56,979 nt of DNA from Bacteroidales bacterium (GCA_020860445.1 JAJBUH010000107.1:1-56979); one strand, 5' to 3'; positions 1 through 8,593 are shown, counted from the first letter of the stretch. Numbers and translations: made by a program. Notes: a model not told the origin generated them from the sequence alone.

Positions 1-1
1 A

Positions 2-421
2 TCTAAAGAAGAAATAGAAAGATTGAATTTTAAATATGGGCTTTTTCCTCCGGAGACTCTACCTTGGGTGACAATAAGAGATTCAATTGCTGATATTTCT
101 ACTTCGGAATTTCCCATAGAGAAAGATCTTTTGTTGAGAGGAGGTGCAAAAGAATATCCTGGTCATACTGGAAGCGACATAGATTCTCCTTCAAAGACCA
201 TAAAGGCAAGTAGTCATGGAGTCCCTGGAGGAGAAAATATGATTAAATTTGAGAATGGTACAGTTAGGTATATGTCAATTGCGGAAGCTAAGAGAATACA
301 GACATTCCCAGACGATTATATTATCACAGGATCATGGACAGAAGCTATGCGTCAATTGGGAAATGCTGTACCAGTAAAACTGGCAGAATTGATTGCAAAG
401 TCTATTCTAACAGTCTTATAA
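2..421 (+). CDS. C5 cytosine DNA methyltransferase, C-terminal part (cut by window edge)
   Basis: The frame is open to the first base of the window, so the gene starts upstream and only about 139 C-terminal residues are visible. The end matches the target-recognition/C-terminal part of Dcm-type DNA (cytosine-5) methyltransferases: 'YMSIAEAKRIQTFPDDY' resembles conserved motif IX and 'MRQLGNAVPVKLAELI' is the classic motif X (QxGNAVP). The catalytic PCQ motif would lie upstream and cannot be checked. The family transfers a methyl group from S-adenosylmethionine to cytosine C5 in a specific DNA site, usually as part of restriction-modification or as an orphan methylase. No restriction endonuclease is visible next to it on this side. 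The base composition is clearly more AT-rich than the following genes, which fits a mobile or accessory gene. Confidence 0.9.
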   Translation, partial: SKEEIERLNFKYGLFPPETLPWVTIRDSIADISTSEFPIEKDLLLRGGAKEYPGHTGSDIDSPSKTIKASSHGVPGGENMIKFENGTVRYMSIAEAKRIQTFPDDYIITGSWTEAMRQLGNAVPVKLAELIAKSILTVL

Positions 422-699
422 TTTTTTATTCCCACTCATTGATTCGGTTTAGATAGGTATAACAGATATTCTCAATAAAGTGACTCAATTGGAACCTTGT
501 TTTCTATCTTTATGAAAAGATTGAGCTTGATATGTTAACCAAACCTTTTGAACTGAGAAGTATAGAGCGGATTTATTTAAGAGAATAATCAAGGAATAGG
601 ACTTATCAGTCGAGAGGACTAATTGTGATGTTAGCCGAAGAATCGAAGTACCCAAATACTTGGGTGGATAATATAAGATGTTCTAAACAGACTTGGATT
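422..699. other. AT-rich intergenic gap between methyltransferase and GH5 gene
   Basis: No convincing gene was found here. A frame-open extension of the GH5 gene back to position 625 exists, but it lacks a signal-peptide pattern before the Met at 700. A short inverted repeat lies at 650-665 (arms ACCCAA and TTGGGT, 4-nt loop), just upstream of the GH5 start. It could be a weak hairpin or an operator, and its role is unknown. No canonical TAnnTTTG promoter was identified. Confidence 0.4.
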
Positions 700-2043
700 A
701 TGAGAAAAGTGATTGGCGTTTTGCTTTTAATGGCTGTGGGCTTGGCTGAGGTGAGGGCTGAGCAGTTTGAGGATGTGTATGCGGCGGTGGAGAAGATGGG
801 GCTCGGGTGGAGTCTGGGCAATCATTTCGACAGCAATAGCGGAGACACTGAGAATATGTGGATAGAAGCATGGACTGACCGGACCCCGGACGACTACGAG
901 ACTGCGTGGGGACAGGCAGTGACAACTCGCGAGATGATACACCAATTCAAGGAAGCAGGATTTCAGGCAATACGCATCCCAGTGACTTGGTATCCCCACG
1001 TAGGCAATGTCGAAATCAAGGATTTAGCTTCAAACAATTGGCAGCCCATCTGGGACAAAACGACGTGGACTGGCTATGAAGTAGACCCAGTATGGATGGC
1101 ACGCATCCGCGAGGTCGTGGATTATGTGATCGAGGAGGGCATGTACTGCATCCTGAATGTGCACCATGACACAGGAGCGGCCTCAACGGCGTGGCTTGTG
1201 GCAGATGAGGATAACTATGCTGAGCAAAGAGAACGATATGAATCCCTGTGGACGCAGATTGCCGAGGAATTCAAGGACTATGGCGAGCGTCTGCTATTCG
1301 AGGGATACAATGAGATGCTTGACTCTTATGGGTCTTGGTGCTACGCATCGTTGGCAACCTCAGGCGGTTACAATGCAGGGGTAGCAGCATCGGTCTACAG
1401 CGCTGTTAACAAGTATGCCCAAAGCTTTGTCGATGCAGTGAGGGCCACTGGCGGCAACAATGCTCAGCGCAACCTGATAGTGTCAACTTACTGCGCTGCC
1501 TCGGGCGAGGGCAACTGGAGTAGCCACCTCACAGACCCGTTGGAAGAACTGGTGCTTCCCATCGATAGCGAGCCGAATCGCATAGCCATAGAGGTACATG
1601 CCTATCCTGAGGTGTCGAAAGCTGAAGATTTGCCATCAGTGATATCCGACATGATTTCAAAATGGCAAACCCATCTGATGAGCAAGGGCGCTCCAGTGAT
1701 TCTTGGCGAGTTTGGTACGCAGACCGACAATATGCTTCCATTGAAACTGGAGGTAGCTCGGGAGATGATGGAGCAGTGCCGTAAGGCTGGAGTGTCCGCA
1801 TTTTGGTGGATGACATTGATGGATGGCACCACCGAATGGTCAGAAAGCGATCTGGAGATGATAGATATCCTCACCAAAGCCTACTATGGACCCGAGGGAT
1901 GCCCTGGAGCCGGCATATCTTCTGCGGTTATAGACCGATACCCTAAGGATACCCTCATCTACAATCTCCAGGGGCATCCCCTCAAAGAAATTACCCACCC
2001 TGGCATTTATATCCAAGGTGGGAAGAAAATCCTCCATTATTAA
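700..2043 (+). CDS. secreted glycoside hydrolase family 5 (endoglucanase-like)
   Basis: A 447-residue secreted (beta/alpha)8-barrel glycosidase. The start at 700 gives a clean signal peptide (MRKVIGVLLLMAVGLAEVRA); an upstream ATG at 625 would put 25 non-signal residues before it. GH5 marks are visible: 'GLGWSLGNHFDS' near the N-terminus, 'RIPVTWYPH', the acid/base in 'GYNEML' (Glu about 205) and the nucleophile in 'VILGEFGT' (Glu about 337). The 'GW-LGN' and 'ETAWG' pattern suggests subfamily GH5_4, whose members cut beta-1,4-glucans, xyloglucan or mixed-linkage glucan; this assignment is inferred. The last 30 residues (YNLQGHPLKE...GIYIQGGKKIL) form a C-terminal tail like those of Por/T9SS-type sorting domains and resemble tails on two other proteins in this window. 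It stands alone, with no SusC/D nearby. Confidence 0.88.
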   Translation: MRKVIGVLLLMAVGLAEVRAEQFEDVYAAVEKMGLGWSLGNHFDSNSGDTENMWIEAWTDRTPDDYETAWGQAVTTREMIHQFKEAGFQAIRIPVTWYPHVGNVEIKDLASNNWQPIWDKTTWTGYEVDPVWMARIREVVDYVIEEGMYCILNVHHDTGAASTAWLVADEDNYAEQRERYESLWTQIAEEFKDYGERLLFEGYNEMLDSYGSWCYASLATSGGYNAGVAASVYSAVNKYAQSFVDAVRATGGNNAQRNLIVSTYCAASGEGNWSSHLTDPLEELVLPIDSEPNRIAIEVHAYPEVSKAEDLPSVISDMISKWQTHLMSKGAPVILGEFGTQTDNMLPLKLEVAREMMEQCRKAGVSAFWWMTLMDGTTEWSESDLEMIDILTKAYYGPEGCPGAGISSAVIDRYPKDTLIYNLQGHPLKEITHPGIYIQGGKKILHY

Positions 2044-2261
2044 TCAATCCGAGGATCATCTTTGTCTGACAACTGCTCCAATTTGGTTTCGATTTCCTCA
2101 ATGGAGGGTATGGTTTAAAGGAGATCCTGAGGAATGGTTGATTGTTAACGATGCCTCATATACTATATATGATAAAGGTCATTTTTCCCTCTATCCTCCA
2201 GATGGATTAATACAAGGATACGGAGCATTTTGGGAAAAAATGCCTTAGATGAAGGATTATG
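2044..2261. other. convergent gap between GH5 and the ATPase gene, with a weak hairpin
   Basis: The 218-nt gap lies between converging genes. A perfect 7-bp stem with a 5-nt loop (GCATTTT/AAAATGC, 2225-2243) could end transcription from either side, although no U-tract follows. Short open stretches occur on both strands; one on the plus strand (2018-2248) gives a protein-like sequence and one on the minus strand ends with 'SIEEIETKLEQLSDKDD'. Neither has a start or a recognised family, so decayed gene fragments are possible but unproven. Confidence 0.35.
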
Positions 2262-4022
2262 TCACCTCAAAGTGAGGGGAGGGATATGCTTTTCGAGCAC
2301 GGGGAGTGGGGGAAGCATATCCTGGCCGCGAAACATGAGAGTGATTCCATGGAGGGTGCAGCCAGGGATAGATTTTAATAAGCGATTGGCGACAGCATAT
2401 TGGCGTATTTGGCGCTCAGCTTCAGTATATTGACGCTGAATTTCTGAATCCGGAGCCTTGGTCTCAACATATTTCATCTCTATGATATAGCAATGCTTTG
2501 CTTTAGGATAATGAGTCAGTAAGGGGACCAGGACAAAGTCGCTATAGCCATAATTAAGTTCCATTTCAGGACATAGCACTGTGAGATTGCACAGGCCCAG
2601 CATAGCCTTGAAGAAACCATGCTGATTGAACTCACCTCCACGAGAATCCCGTGCCGAGGACAAGTCGTGATACATCTTACCGATTCTCTCTATGGCTGGC
2701 TGCCAAATCCCGTTATAAATCATTTCAATGTAGTCATATCCCAAAGCATCCACATCTATAGGGGTTTCTTCTCTATACATGTTGGCCATAAATCCCCACA
2801 ACAACTGTTTTATGCATTGGTTAGGAATTACCATTTTCTGGATTGCGGGTTCATCATCACCGATAGTGAGCATACCATAATAGTATATGAGAGAACGGAA
2901 ATTGTCCCGGTCGAGAAGCTCGGCTGCTGGAAAAGAGGTCTTAAGGCGCATGTATATATAGCCGTCATTTGCAATGCGCTCAATGTCAGATAGGCGATCG
3001 GCGCGCTGCATCCCTCGGTCTAGGTTAATTAATTGACGAAGCTTTGTAAAGTCTGTGCGAATATTCTTATCCACCATATCGATTGGGGGAAGCCCCTGAT
3101 CAATCATTGGCTTCATATAATGAAGAGCCATGTCACAATTGTACACAGTTTCTTTACCATAACTGCGGAGAGCGAAGCAATAGTTGTCATACCAAGGTTT
3201 CATGTCACAGATGATCGCATCGATGTCGGCTGGAACATTGGCATTTTCATGATAGTATTCAAGCATTTCACGCACCTCACTTTCCTCGAAGCCCAGAATA
3301 GTGTTGAATTTTGGCTTGTCAGAGATATTCCAATCGATGTTGTAGCCGCTGGTGAGGTCATCGAGAGTCACGGGCGAGATGCCTATCATGAAAATGCGTT
3401 CAAAACTGTCCTTGAACAGCTTGAAGAATCGACGATAGAAGCCGTCGGCATGAGTGAGCGAATGGAACACCTCTTTTCCCTTACTGCTGAGAACATCATT
3501 GGTGAAGTTGTCATATTCATCGATGATGAGATAGAGCCGAAGGTCGAGGCGCCGGGCTGATATTGTTATGAGGTTTAGTTTGCTTTGAGCAGAGTCTGAT
3601 TTTTTGATTCTTCCAATCAAATCATCTTCATAAAATCTCTTATACTTGTCAATGAAATCATCCAATACTCCACAACAGTAACTATTAAAATTCTTCTCAA
3701 GAACTTCAATTGACCCTCCAGCTTTTGAGAAGTCGAATCTCAGCACCTGATAAGAATTGGCCTCTTCAGTAGGATTCTTGCCGATATAGAGATCACCGAA
3801 CAATTCTTGGAATTGGCCTTTGGCATTGATATCATAATAAGCCTCAAGCATGCTGATGAATAAGCTCTTTCCGAATCTGCGCGGGCGTATAAGAAATAGA
3901 TAACTATTTTCATTTTCCATCATTGGCAAGAACATAGTCTTGTCAACATAATACATATTCTTCCTCCGCAATTGCTTGAAATCTGAGATACCGTAGGGAA
4001 GCTGTTTCATTGCCATGTCCAT
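2262..4022 (-). CDS. AAA-ATPase-like protein with C-terminal PD-(D/E)XK nuclease domain
   Basis: A 586-residue protein of the AAA-ATPase-like family (PF09820) with a C-terminal DUF1703/PD-(D/E)XK nuclease-superfamily domain (PF08011). The family N-terminus is clear: 'LPYGISDFKQLRRKNMYYVDKT', then 'LIRPRRFGKSLFISML' containing a GKS P-loop-like motif, and a Walker B-like 'LYLIIDEYDNF'. Near the end, 'YSDFVLVPL' followed by 'CYIIEMKYVE' supplies the D...ExK nuclease signature. The open frame continues upstream to 4436, but that part is the antisense shadow of araB, so the Met at 4022 (MDMAMKQL) is chosen. Such genes exist in many near-copies in Bacteroidales genomes; a role in mobile elements or defence has been suggested but no function is established. 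It is monocistronic and convergent with the GH5 gene. Confidence 0.88.
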   Translation of the reverse strand: MDMAMKQLPYGISDFKQLRRKNMYYVDKTMFLPMMENENSYLFLIRPRRFGKSLFISMLEAYYDINAKGQFQELFGDLYIGKNPTEEANSYQVLRFDFSKAGGSIEVLEKNFNSYCCGVLDDFIDKYKRFYEDDLIGRIKKSDSAQSKLNLITISARRLDLRLYLIIDEYDNFTNDVLSSKGKEVFHSLTHADGFYRRFFKLFKDSFERIFMIGISPVTLDDLTSGYNIDWNISDKPKFNTILGFEESEVREMLEYYHENANVPADIDAIICDMKPWYDNYCFALRSYGKETVYNCDMALHYMKPMIDQGLPPIDMVDKNIRTDFTKLRQLINLDRGMQRADRLSDIERIANDGYIYMRLKTSFPAAELLDRDNFRSLIYYYGMLTIGDDEPAIQKMVIPNQCIKQLLWGFMANMYREETPIDVDALGYDYIEMIYNGIWQPAIERIGKMYHDLSSARDSRGGEFNQHGFFKAMLGLCNLTVLCPEMELNYGYSDFVLVPLLTHYPKAKHCYIIEMKYVETKAPDSEIQRQYTEAERQIRQYAVANRLLKSIPGCTLHGITLMFRGQDMLPPLPVLEKHIPPLTLR

Positions 4023-4081
4023 ATTATTAAAAATTACATGCAAATTTAAGGAAAATAACTGAGAACTACAACTTGGATAAA

Positions 4082-4117
4082 CAAAAAGGCGCGGCCTCGG
4101 GGAGGGGTCGCGCCTTA
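4082..4117 (-). terminator. Rho-independent terminator of the arabinose operon
   Basis: Read on the minus strand after the araB stop, a GC-rich stem (about 11 bp, GGCGCG/CGCGCC core, one G-U pair) is followed directly by TTTTTG. Stem plus U-tract is the standard intrinsic terminator form. It lies about 105 nt downstream of araB and before the ATPase gene start region. Confidence 0.75.
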
Positions 4118-4219
4118 CGGTAGGTATATTTATGCTGACATTTCTTAGGGGGTCAGCAAGGAGGGTAATGGGGCTGCAAGGAGGGGAGAGACAGGAGGCG
4201 CAGCCCGGAGGGGGGTAGA

Positions 4220-5896
4220 TTACTTGTTGTAGAGCTCGGTTTCGGTGAAGTGGCCGATCTTGAGGTATTCCTTGTAGAGGTGGTCGTAGACCTCGACGTT
4301 GGCTTCGATGGGGTGGTATTCCTTGGCAAAGCCTGAGTTCATAGCCTTGATGGCTGCCTCGACATTGGGGTAGATGCCAGCGGCGACAGCGGCGAACATC
4401 GATGCGCCGAGAGCGCAAGCCTGGTCGGTGTTGCACACCTTGATAGGCATGTTGAGCACGTCGCTGAGGGTCTGCATAACGAAGGGCGACTTTAGGGCGA
4501 TACCGCCAATGCCGATCACAGTGTCAATCTTGACACCCTCACGGCGGAAACGCTCAACGATAGCGCGGCTGCCAAAGGCGGTAGCCTCGATGAGGGCGCG
4601 GAAAATCATAGGAGCGGTGGTGCCGAGAGTGATGCCAGTGATAGTGCCCTTGAGCAGCTGGTTGGCATCGGGTGTGCGGCGACCATTCATCCAGTCGGTA
4701 GCGACGACAGCGCTCTCCGACGGGTGGATGCGCTCGGCCTCGGCGGTGAGAGCTGGGATAATCTTGGCAGAAGCCTCGGCCACGAGTTCGGCCTTGGTCT
4801 CCTCGCTGAGCAGGTTGCTCTCCATCACGATGTGGGTGAGCGGGAACTCAAGTACGCGCTTGAACCAAGCATAGATGTCGCCAAAAGCTGACTGACCAGC
4901 CTCGAGGCCGATCATGCCGGGGATGACAGAACCGTCAACCTGGCCGCAGATACCCTTGATGAGGTTGTCGCCAATCTCTTCCTTCTCAGCAACCATCACA
5001 TCGCAAGTGCTGGTGCCAATCACGCGCACAAAGGTGTGAGGCTCAACGCCAGCACCGACTGCTCCCATGTGGCAGTCGTAAGCGCCGCCAGCAACCACAA
5101 CCTTGGTGGTGAGGCCAAGACGGTCGGCCCACTCCTGGGTGAGATGGCCAACAGGCTTGTCGGCTGTCTCGGTCTCAACAAACAGACGCTCGCGGAAACC
5201 AGCCAAGAGCGGGTCAAGCTCAACAAAGAACTCCTCGGGTGGCAGACCGCCCCATTTGGGATGCCACATAGCCTTGTGGCCGCAAGCGCAACGGCTGCGC
5301 ACCACATCCTTTGACGACTTCACGCCAGTGAGCAAAGCAGGGAGCCACTCGCAATATTCGATGAGCGAGTAAGCCTTTTCGCGCACCTTCTCATCCTCGC
5401 GCAGCACATGCAGAGCCTTAGCCCAGAACCACTCAGACGAGTAGATGCCACCCTCATAGCTGGTGTAGTCGATCGGCCAGCGCTTGCACAGGTCGTTGAT
5501 TTCGGCTGCTTCCTTTACAGCGGTGTGGTCCTTCCAGAGCACAAACATGGCGTTGGGGTTCTCGGCGAACTCGGGGAGCAGAGCCAGAGGAGTGCCAGTC
5601 TCATCGGTAAATGCCGGAGTCGAGCCGGTGGTGTCGAAGGCGATGCCGACTACACGCTCGGCAGTGCCCTCGGGGCATTTTGACAGGGCCTCGCGCACTG
5701 ATGCGATCAGCACATCGATATAGTCCTGGGGATGCTGGCGATATTGGTTGATGCGGGGATTGCAATATTTGCCTTCCTTCCAGCGGGGATAATATTTCAC
5801 CGACGAGGCGAGTACCTCGCCGTTGGCGGCGTTGACGACCAGAGCGCGAGCTGAGTCGCTGCCATAGTCTAATCCTATTACGTATTTGGTATCCAT
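4220..5896 (-). CDS. araB: L-ribulokinase
   Basis: A 558-residue FGGY-family sugar kinase that phosphorylates L-ribulose to L-ribulose 5-phosphate with ATP in the cytoplasm, the second step of arabinose breakdown. The N-terminus 'YVIGLDYGSDSARALVV' is the FGGY phosphate-binding start. 'GIAFDTTGSTPAF', 'GGAYDCHMGAVGAG' and 'VIGIGGIALKSPFVMQTLSDVLNMP' are typical of AraB, and the length is normal (E. coli AraB 566). It is the last gene of the operon galM-symporter-araD-araA-araB and is followed by a strong terminator. The 122-nt gap to araA holds a GTCAAAA repeat array able to form a hairpin just upstream of this start, which could affect its translation or mRNA processing (inference). Confidence 0.95.
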   Translation of the reverse strand: MDTKYVIGLDYGSDSARALVVNAANGEVLASSVKYYPRWKEGKYCNPRINQYRQHPQDYIDVLIASVREALSKCPEGTAERVVGIAFDTTGSTPAFTDETGTPLALLPEFAENPNAMFVLWKDHTAVKEAAEINDLCKRWPIDYTSYEGGIYSSEWFWAKALHVLREDEKVREKAYSLIEYCEWLPALLTGVKSSKDVVRSRCACGHKAMWHPKWGGLPPEEFFVELDPLLAGFRERLFVETETADKPVGHLTQEWADRLGLTTKVVVAGGAYDCHMGAVGAGVEPHTFVRVIGTSTCDVMVAEKEEIGDNLIKGICGQVDGSVIPGMIGLEAGQSAFGDIYAWFKRVLEFPLTHIVMESNLLSEETKAELVAEASAKIIPALTAEAERIHPSESAVVATDWMNGRRTPDANQLLKGTITGITLGTTAPMIFRALIEATAFGSRAIVERFRREGVKIDTVIGIGGIALKSPFVMQTLSDVLNMPIKVCNTDQACALGASMFAAVAAGIYPNVEAAIKAMNSGFAKEYHPIEANVEVYDHLYKEYLKIGHFTETELYNK

Positions 5897-5903
5897 AATT
5901 TAA

Positions 5904-6007
5904 GTCAAAAGTCAAAAGTCAAAAGTCAAAAGTCCAGAGTAAAGGAAAAGGTCAAAAGTCAAAAACAAGGGTAATTTCCACTCTTGACTTTTGACTTTTG
6001 ACTTTTG
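5904..6007. repeat. GTCAAAA tandem array with inverted copy in the araA-araB gap
   Basis: Plus-strand GTCAAAA occurs four times head-to-tail from 5904 to 5931 and again at 5951-5966. The exact reverse complement (TTTTGAC repeated) fills 5983-6007. The araA-araB transcript could therefore fold into a long A/U-rich hairpin in the leader of araB. The same word also appears near 27630, 27680 and 31937, so this is a dispersed intergenic repeat family. Confidence 0.85.
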
Positions 6008-6018
6008 CCTTGATTTTG

Positions 6019-7560
6019 TTATTTTAAAGCTTTGTTTAGCATGTAGTAGACCTCGTTGTAACGCATTTCGCGCTGGAAGCCCTCGATAGTGGTGTTCTTG
6101 TCGATGTGGAGCATCTCGATGCCAGCGATTTCGGCATAGTCCATCCAGTACTCGGGAGTGATCGAGTAGCTGAAGCATGAGTGGTGTGTACCGCCAGCCA
6201 GAATCCAAGCGCCAGCGCCAACCTCGAAGTTGGGCATCGGGATCCAGAGAGCCGAAGCCACGGGCAGCTTAGGCAGCGGTTTGCTCTTGATGCACTCTAC
6301 ATCGTTTACGATGAGGCGGAAGCGGTTGCCCATGTCGACAACGGTAGCAGTCACGCCGTCGCCCGGCTTGCTGGTGAATACCAAGCGAGCGGTCTGAGCC
6401 TTGCGGATACCGATTCCGAGGAAGTGCACCTCCAGGCGAGGCTTCTCTTCGGCGATGAGGGGGCAAACCTCGAGCATGTGAGCTTGGAGGATTGAGCTCT
6501 TCTTGCCGTCGAAGTTGAGGGTGTAGTCCTCAAGGAACGAGCAACCGCCGTCGAGGCCCTGAGTCATGTACCATACGGTACGATAGAGGGCAGCTGATTT
6601 CCAGTCGCCTTCGGCGCCGAAGCCATAACCCTCAGCCATCAAGCGCTGTGAGGCAAGGCCCGGGATTTGGTCAAAGCCAACGAAGTTGGGATCGTTGATG
6701 TCGTCGGTGCCGAGATCGTCAAAGTTGGTGGTAAAGCCCTTGGCACCCTTAGATACCAAGCAAGCGCGGATAGCGAGCTCAGCCTTGGCGGCATTCCAGA
6801 CCACACGATATTTGTCCCCATTGGGATCCTTCACATCGTCGTCGACAGCGTAGATAGCGAAGTATTCGTCAACAAGAGCCTTGACGGCGCCGTCTTCAAC
6901 CTTCTTGAAATATTCCATGAGTTCGCTCACCGGGCAGTAGTCAACATGGTAGCCAAGACGGAGTTCGGCATCAACCTTGTCGCCATCGGTAACGGCTACA
7001 TTGTTCATCTGGTCGCCAAAGCGGATGATGAGCATGTCCTGAGCGTCGGCCCAAGCAGCGGCAACGCGGCTCCATACGGCGATACGCTCCTGGGTGTCTT
7101 TTTCCTTCCAGTAACCGACAACCACCTTGCGAGGGATGCGCATGCGCGAGCAGATATGGCCAAACTCGCGGTCGCCATGAGCCGACTGGTTGAGGTTCAT
7201 GAAGTCCATGTCCATGGTCTTCCATGGAATTTCGGCATTGTATTGAGTGTGGAGGTGGAGCAGGGGCTTGTGGAGATGTTGCAAGCCGTGGATCCACATT
7301 TTGGCGGGCGAGAAAGTGTGCATCCAAGTGATGAGGCCCACGCAGCGACAGTCGTTGCTGGCGGCTTTCATGATGTCATCAACTTCCTTGCTTGAGTTGG
7401 CAGTGCCTTTGTAGACAATCTTGATAGGGAGATTGCCAGAGTTGTTCAGGCCGTCGACCATCTCTTTAGAGTGAGAATCAACAGCCACGACGGCATCGCC
7501 GCCATAGAGGAGTTGGGCACCAGTGACCCACCAAATCTCGAGATCTTCAAATTTTGCCAT
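6019..7560 (-). CDS. araA: L-arabinose isomerase
   Basis: A 513-residue enzyme converting L-arabinose to L-ribulose (Mn-dependent, cytoplasmic). The start 'LEIWWVTGAQLLYGG' and 'GLITWMHTFSPAKMWI' are hallmark AraA sequences, and 'EGYGFGAEGDWKSAALYR' carries the conserved metal/substrate glutamate region. 'GGTHHSCFS' near residue 460 holds the conserved C-terminal histidine. The length matches the family (E. coli 500). It sits between araD and araB in the operon. The gap upstream, to araD, contains a 53-bp direct repeat with hairpins. Confidence 0.96.
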   Translation of the reverse strand: MAKFEDLEIWWVTGAQLLYGGDAVVAVDSHSKEMVDGLNNSGNLPIKIVYKGTANSSKEVDDIMKAASNDCRCVGLITWMHTFSPAKMWIHGLQHLHKPLLHLHTQYNAEIPWKTMDMDFMNLNQSAHGDREFGHICSRMRIPRKVVVGYWKEKDTQERIAVWSRVAAAWADAQDMLIIRFGDQMNNVAVTDGDKVDAELRLGYHVDYCPVSELMEYFKKVEDGAVKALVDEYFAIYAVDDDVKDPNGDKYRVVWNAAKAELAIRACLVSKGAKGFTTNFDDLGTDDINDPNFVGFDQIPGLASQRLMAEGYGFGAEGDWKSAALYRTVWYMTQGLDGGCSFLEDYTLNFDGKKSSILQAHMLEVCPLIAEEKPRLEVHFLGIGIRKAQTARLVFTSKPGDGVTATVVDMGNRFRLIVNDVECIKSKPLPKLPVASALWIPMPNFEVGAGAWILAGGTHHSCFSYSITPEYWMDYAEIAGIEMLHIDKNTTIEGFQREMRYNEVYYMLNKALK

Positions 7561-7643
7561 TGTGTAATATATGTTATTGATTTTGGTTGAATACTAATTT
7601 TAAACTCGCGCCTAAAGCGCGAGGCACCGTGGCGCTACGGGAG

Positions 7644-7743
7644 CAGCCGATAGGAGCATGGCGCCACTGTGCTGGGCCGTTTAGCGGCCGTAGGCGCAGC
7701 CGATGGGAGCAGGGCGCCACTGTGCTGGGCCGTTTAGCGGCCC
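7644..7743. repeat. 53-bp direct repeat (two copies) with GGGCCG/CGGCCC hairpins
   Basis: Two copies start at 7644 and 7697 (both beginning CAGCCGAT), with only a few differences over about 46 bp. Each contains a GC-rich stem-loop around TTTAG; the copy at 7727-7743 has a perfect 6-bp stem (GGGCCG/CGGCCC) that reaches the araD stop codon. It is much more GC-rich than the usual gaps here. Possible roles are an intercistronic attenuator, an RNA-processing site, or a REP-like element (inference). Confidence 0.75.
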
Positions 7744-8435
7744 TATTTCTTTGCTTGGCCGTAGTAGGCGCCGGGGCCGTGCTTGCGGTTGAAATGCTTC
7801 TCGACAAGCAGGGGATTCATAGTGAGCTCGGGATTGACCATAAAGGCTACAAATGCCATCTTGGCCACTTGTTCCATCACCACGGCGTTGTGCACTGCGT
7901 CGTGAGCATCCTTGCCCCAAGCAAACGGGCCATGGTTCTTGACGAGGACGCCGGGAGTGTGCACTGGGTTGATGCCCTCAAAGCGCTTGATGATGACATT
8001 GCCAGTCTCAAGCTCGTACTGGCCCTTGACTTCGGCCTCGGTCATATCAGCGGTGCAGGGGATAGCATCGTGGAAATAGTCGGCGTGGGTAGTGCCGATG
8101 TTGGGGATGTCCTTGCCAGCCTGGGCCCAAGCGGTAGCGTAGGTCGAGTGGGTGTGCACCACGCCACCGATTTCGGGGAATGCTTTGTAGAGAGCCAAGT
8201 GGGTAGGGGTGTCGGAGGATGGACGCAGGTCGCCCTCGACCACATTGCCATCAAGGTCAACGACCACCATGTCGCTGGCTTTCATTGTATCATAGTCTAC
8301 GCCGCTGGGCTTGATAACGACGAGGCCCTTTTCGCGGTCGATGCCTGAGACGTTGCCCCAGGTGAATATCACAAGTCCGTGTTTTACCAGGTCAAGGTTG
8401 GCCTGAAACACTTTTTCTTTTAATTCTTCGAGCAT
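7743..8435 (-). CDS. araD: L-ribulose-5-phosphate 4-epimerase
   Basis: A 230-residue class II aldolase-fold enzyme converting L-ribulose 5-phosphate to D-xylulose 5-phosphate, the last step feeding arabinose carbon into the pentose phosphate pathway. The start [16 protein letters not shown] at 8435 is chosen because the in-frame extension to 8498 reads through an AATGAAAA repeat and gives a meaningless Phe/Ser-rich sequence. '[10 protein letters not shown]' is the family signature and '[12 protein letters not shown]' supplies two zinc-binding histidines. The length equals E. coli AraD (231). The stop codon overlaps the end of a 53-bp repeat hairpin. Confidence 0.95.
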   Translation of the reverse strand: MLEELKEKVFQANLDLVKHGLVIFTWGNVSGIDREKGLVVIKPSGVDYDTMKASDMVVVDLDGNVVEGDLRPSSDTPTHLALYKAFPEIGGVVHTHSTYATAWAQAGKDIPNIGTTHADYFHDAIPCTADMTEAEVKGQYELETGNVIIKRFEGINPVHTPGVLVKNHGPFAWGKDAHDAVHNAVVMEQVAKMAFVAFMVNPELTMNPLLVEKHFNRKHGPGAYYGQAKK

Positions 8436-8442
8436 AGTTATA

Positions 8443-8593
8443 AAATGAAAAATGAAAAGTGAATAATGAAAAATGAAGAATGAAAAGGAGACCTTCAAAC
8501 GATGTCACAATATCCTTTGATTCGAGTGAAAAGGAAATAGTTTACCTCAGAAGGTACTGTTTATTTTTCACTTTTCATTTTTCATTATTCATT
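8443..8593. repeat. AATGAAAA word array with inverted copy between symporter and araD
   Basis: 8443-8487 is a near-tandem array of AATGAAAA/AGTGAATA/AATGAAGA words. 8562-8593 carries the inverted form, with at least 20 bp of exact complementarity to part of the left array. The two arms bracket a 74-nt unique spacer. On the operon mRNA they would pair into a long A/U hairpin between the symporter and araD. Related words occur at 28738-28777 and 30047-30076. Confidence 0.85.

Noticed and set aside
2018-2248. 76-aa plus-strand open frame with protein-like composition
   Set aside because: It overlaps the end of the GH5 gene, has no recognisable domain or start context, and could be chance or a decayed fragment.
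4023-4436. 138-residue N-terminal extension of the ATPase-like protein
   Set aside because: It overlaps the antisense of araB and contains no family sequence; the conserved start is at MDMAMKQL.
5904-6007. CRISPR-like repeat array
   Set aside because: Units are 7 nt, directly tandem and without unique spacers; no cas genes in the window.
6667-7395. 242-aa plus-strand open frame opposite araA
   Set aside because: Antisense shadow of araA; long because the coding strand avoids certain codons.
7587-8348. 253-aa plus-strand open frame opposite araD
   Set aside because: It runs through the 53-bp repeat and the antisense of araD; no domain.
8436-8498. N-terminal extension of AraD reading [10 protein letters not shown]...
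   Set aside because: It is translation of the AATGAAAA repeat array; the family start is MLEELKEK.
8443-8593. Invertible promoter element
   Set aside because: The arms are low-complexity arrays, the spacer has no promoter motif and no invertase gene is nearby.
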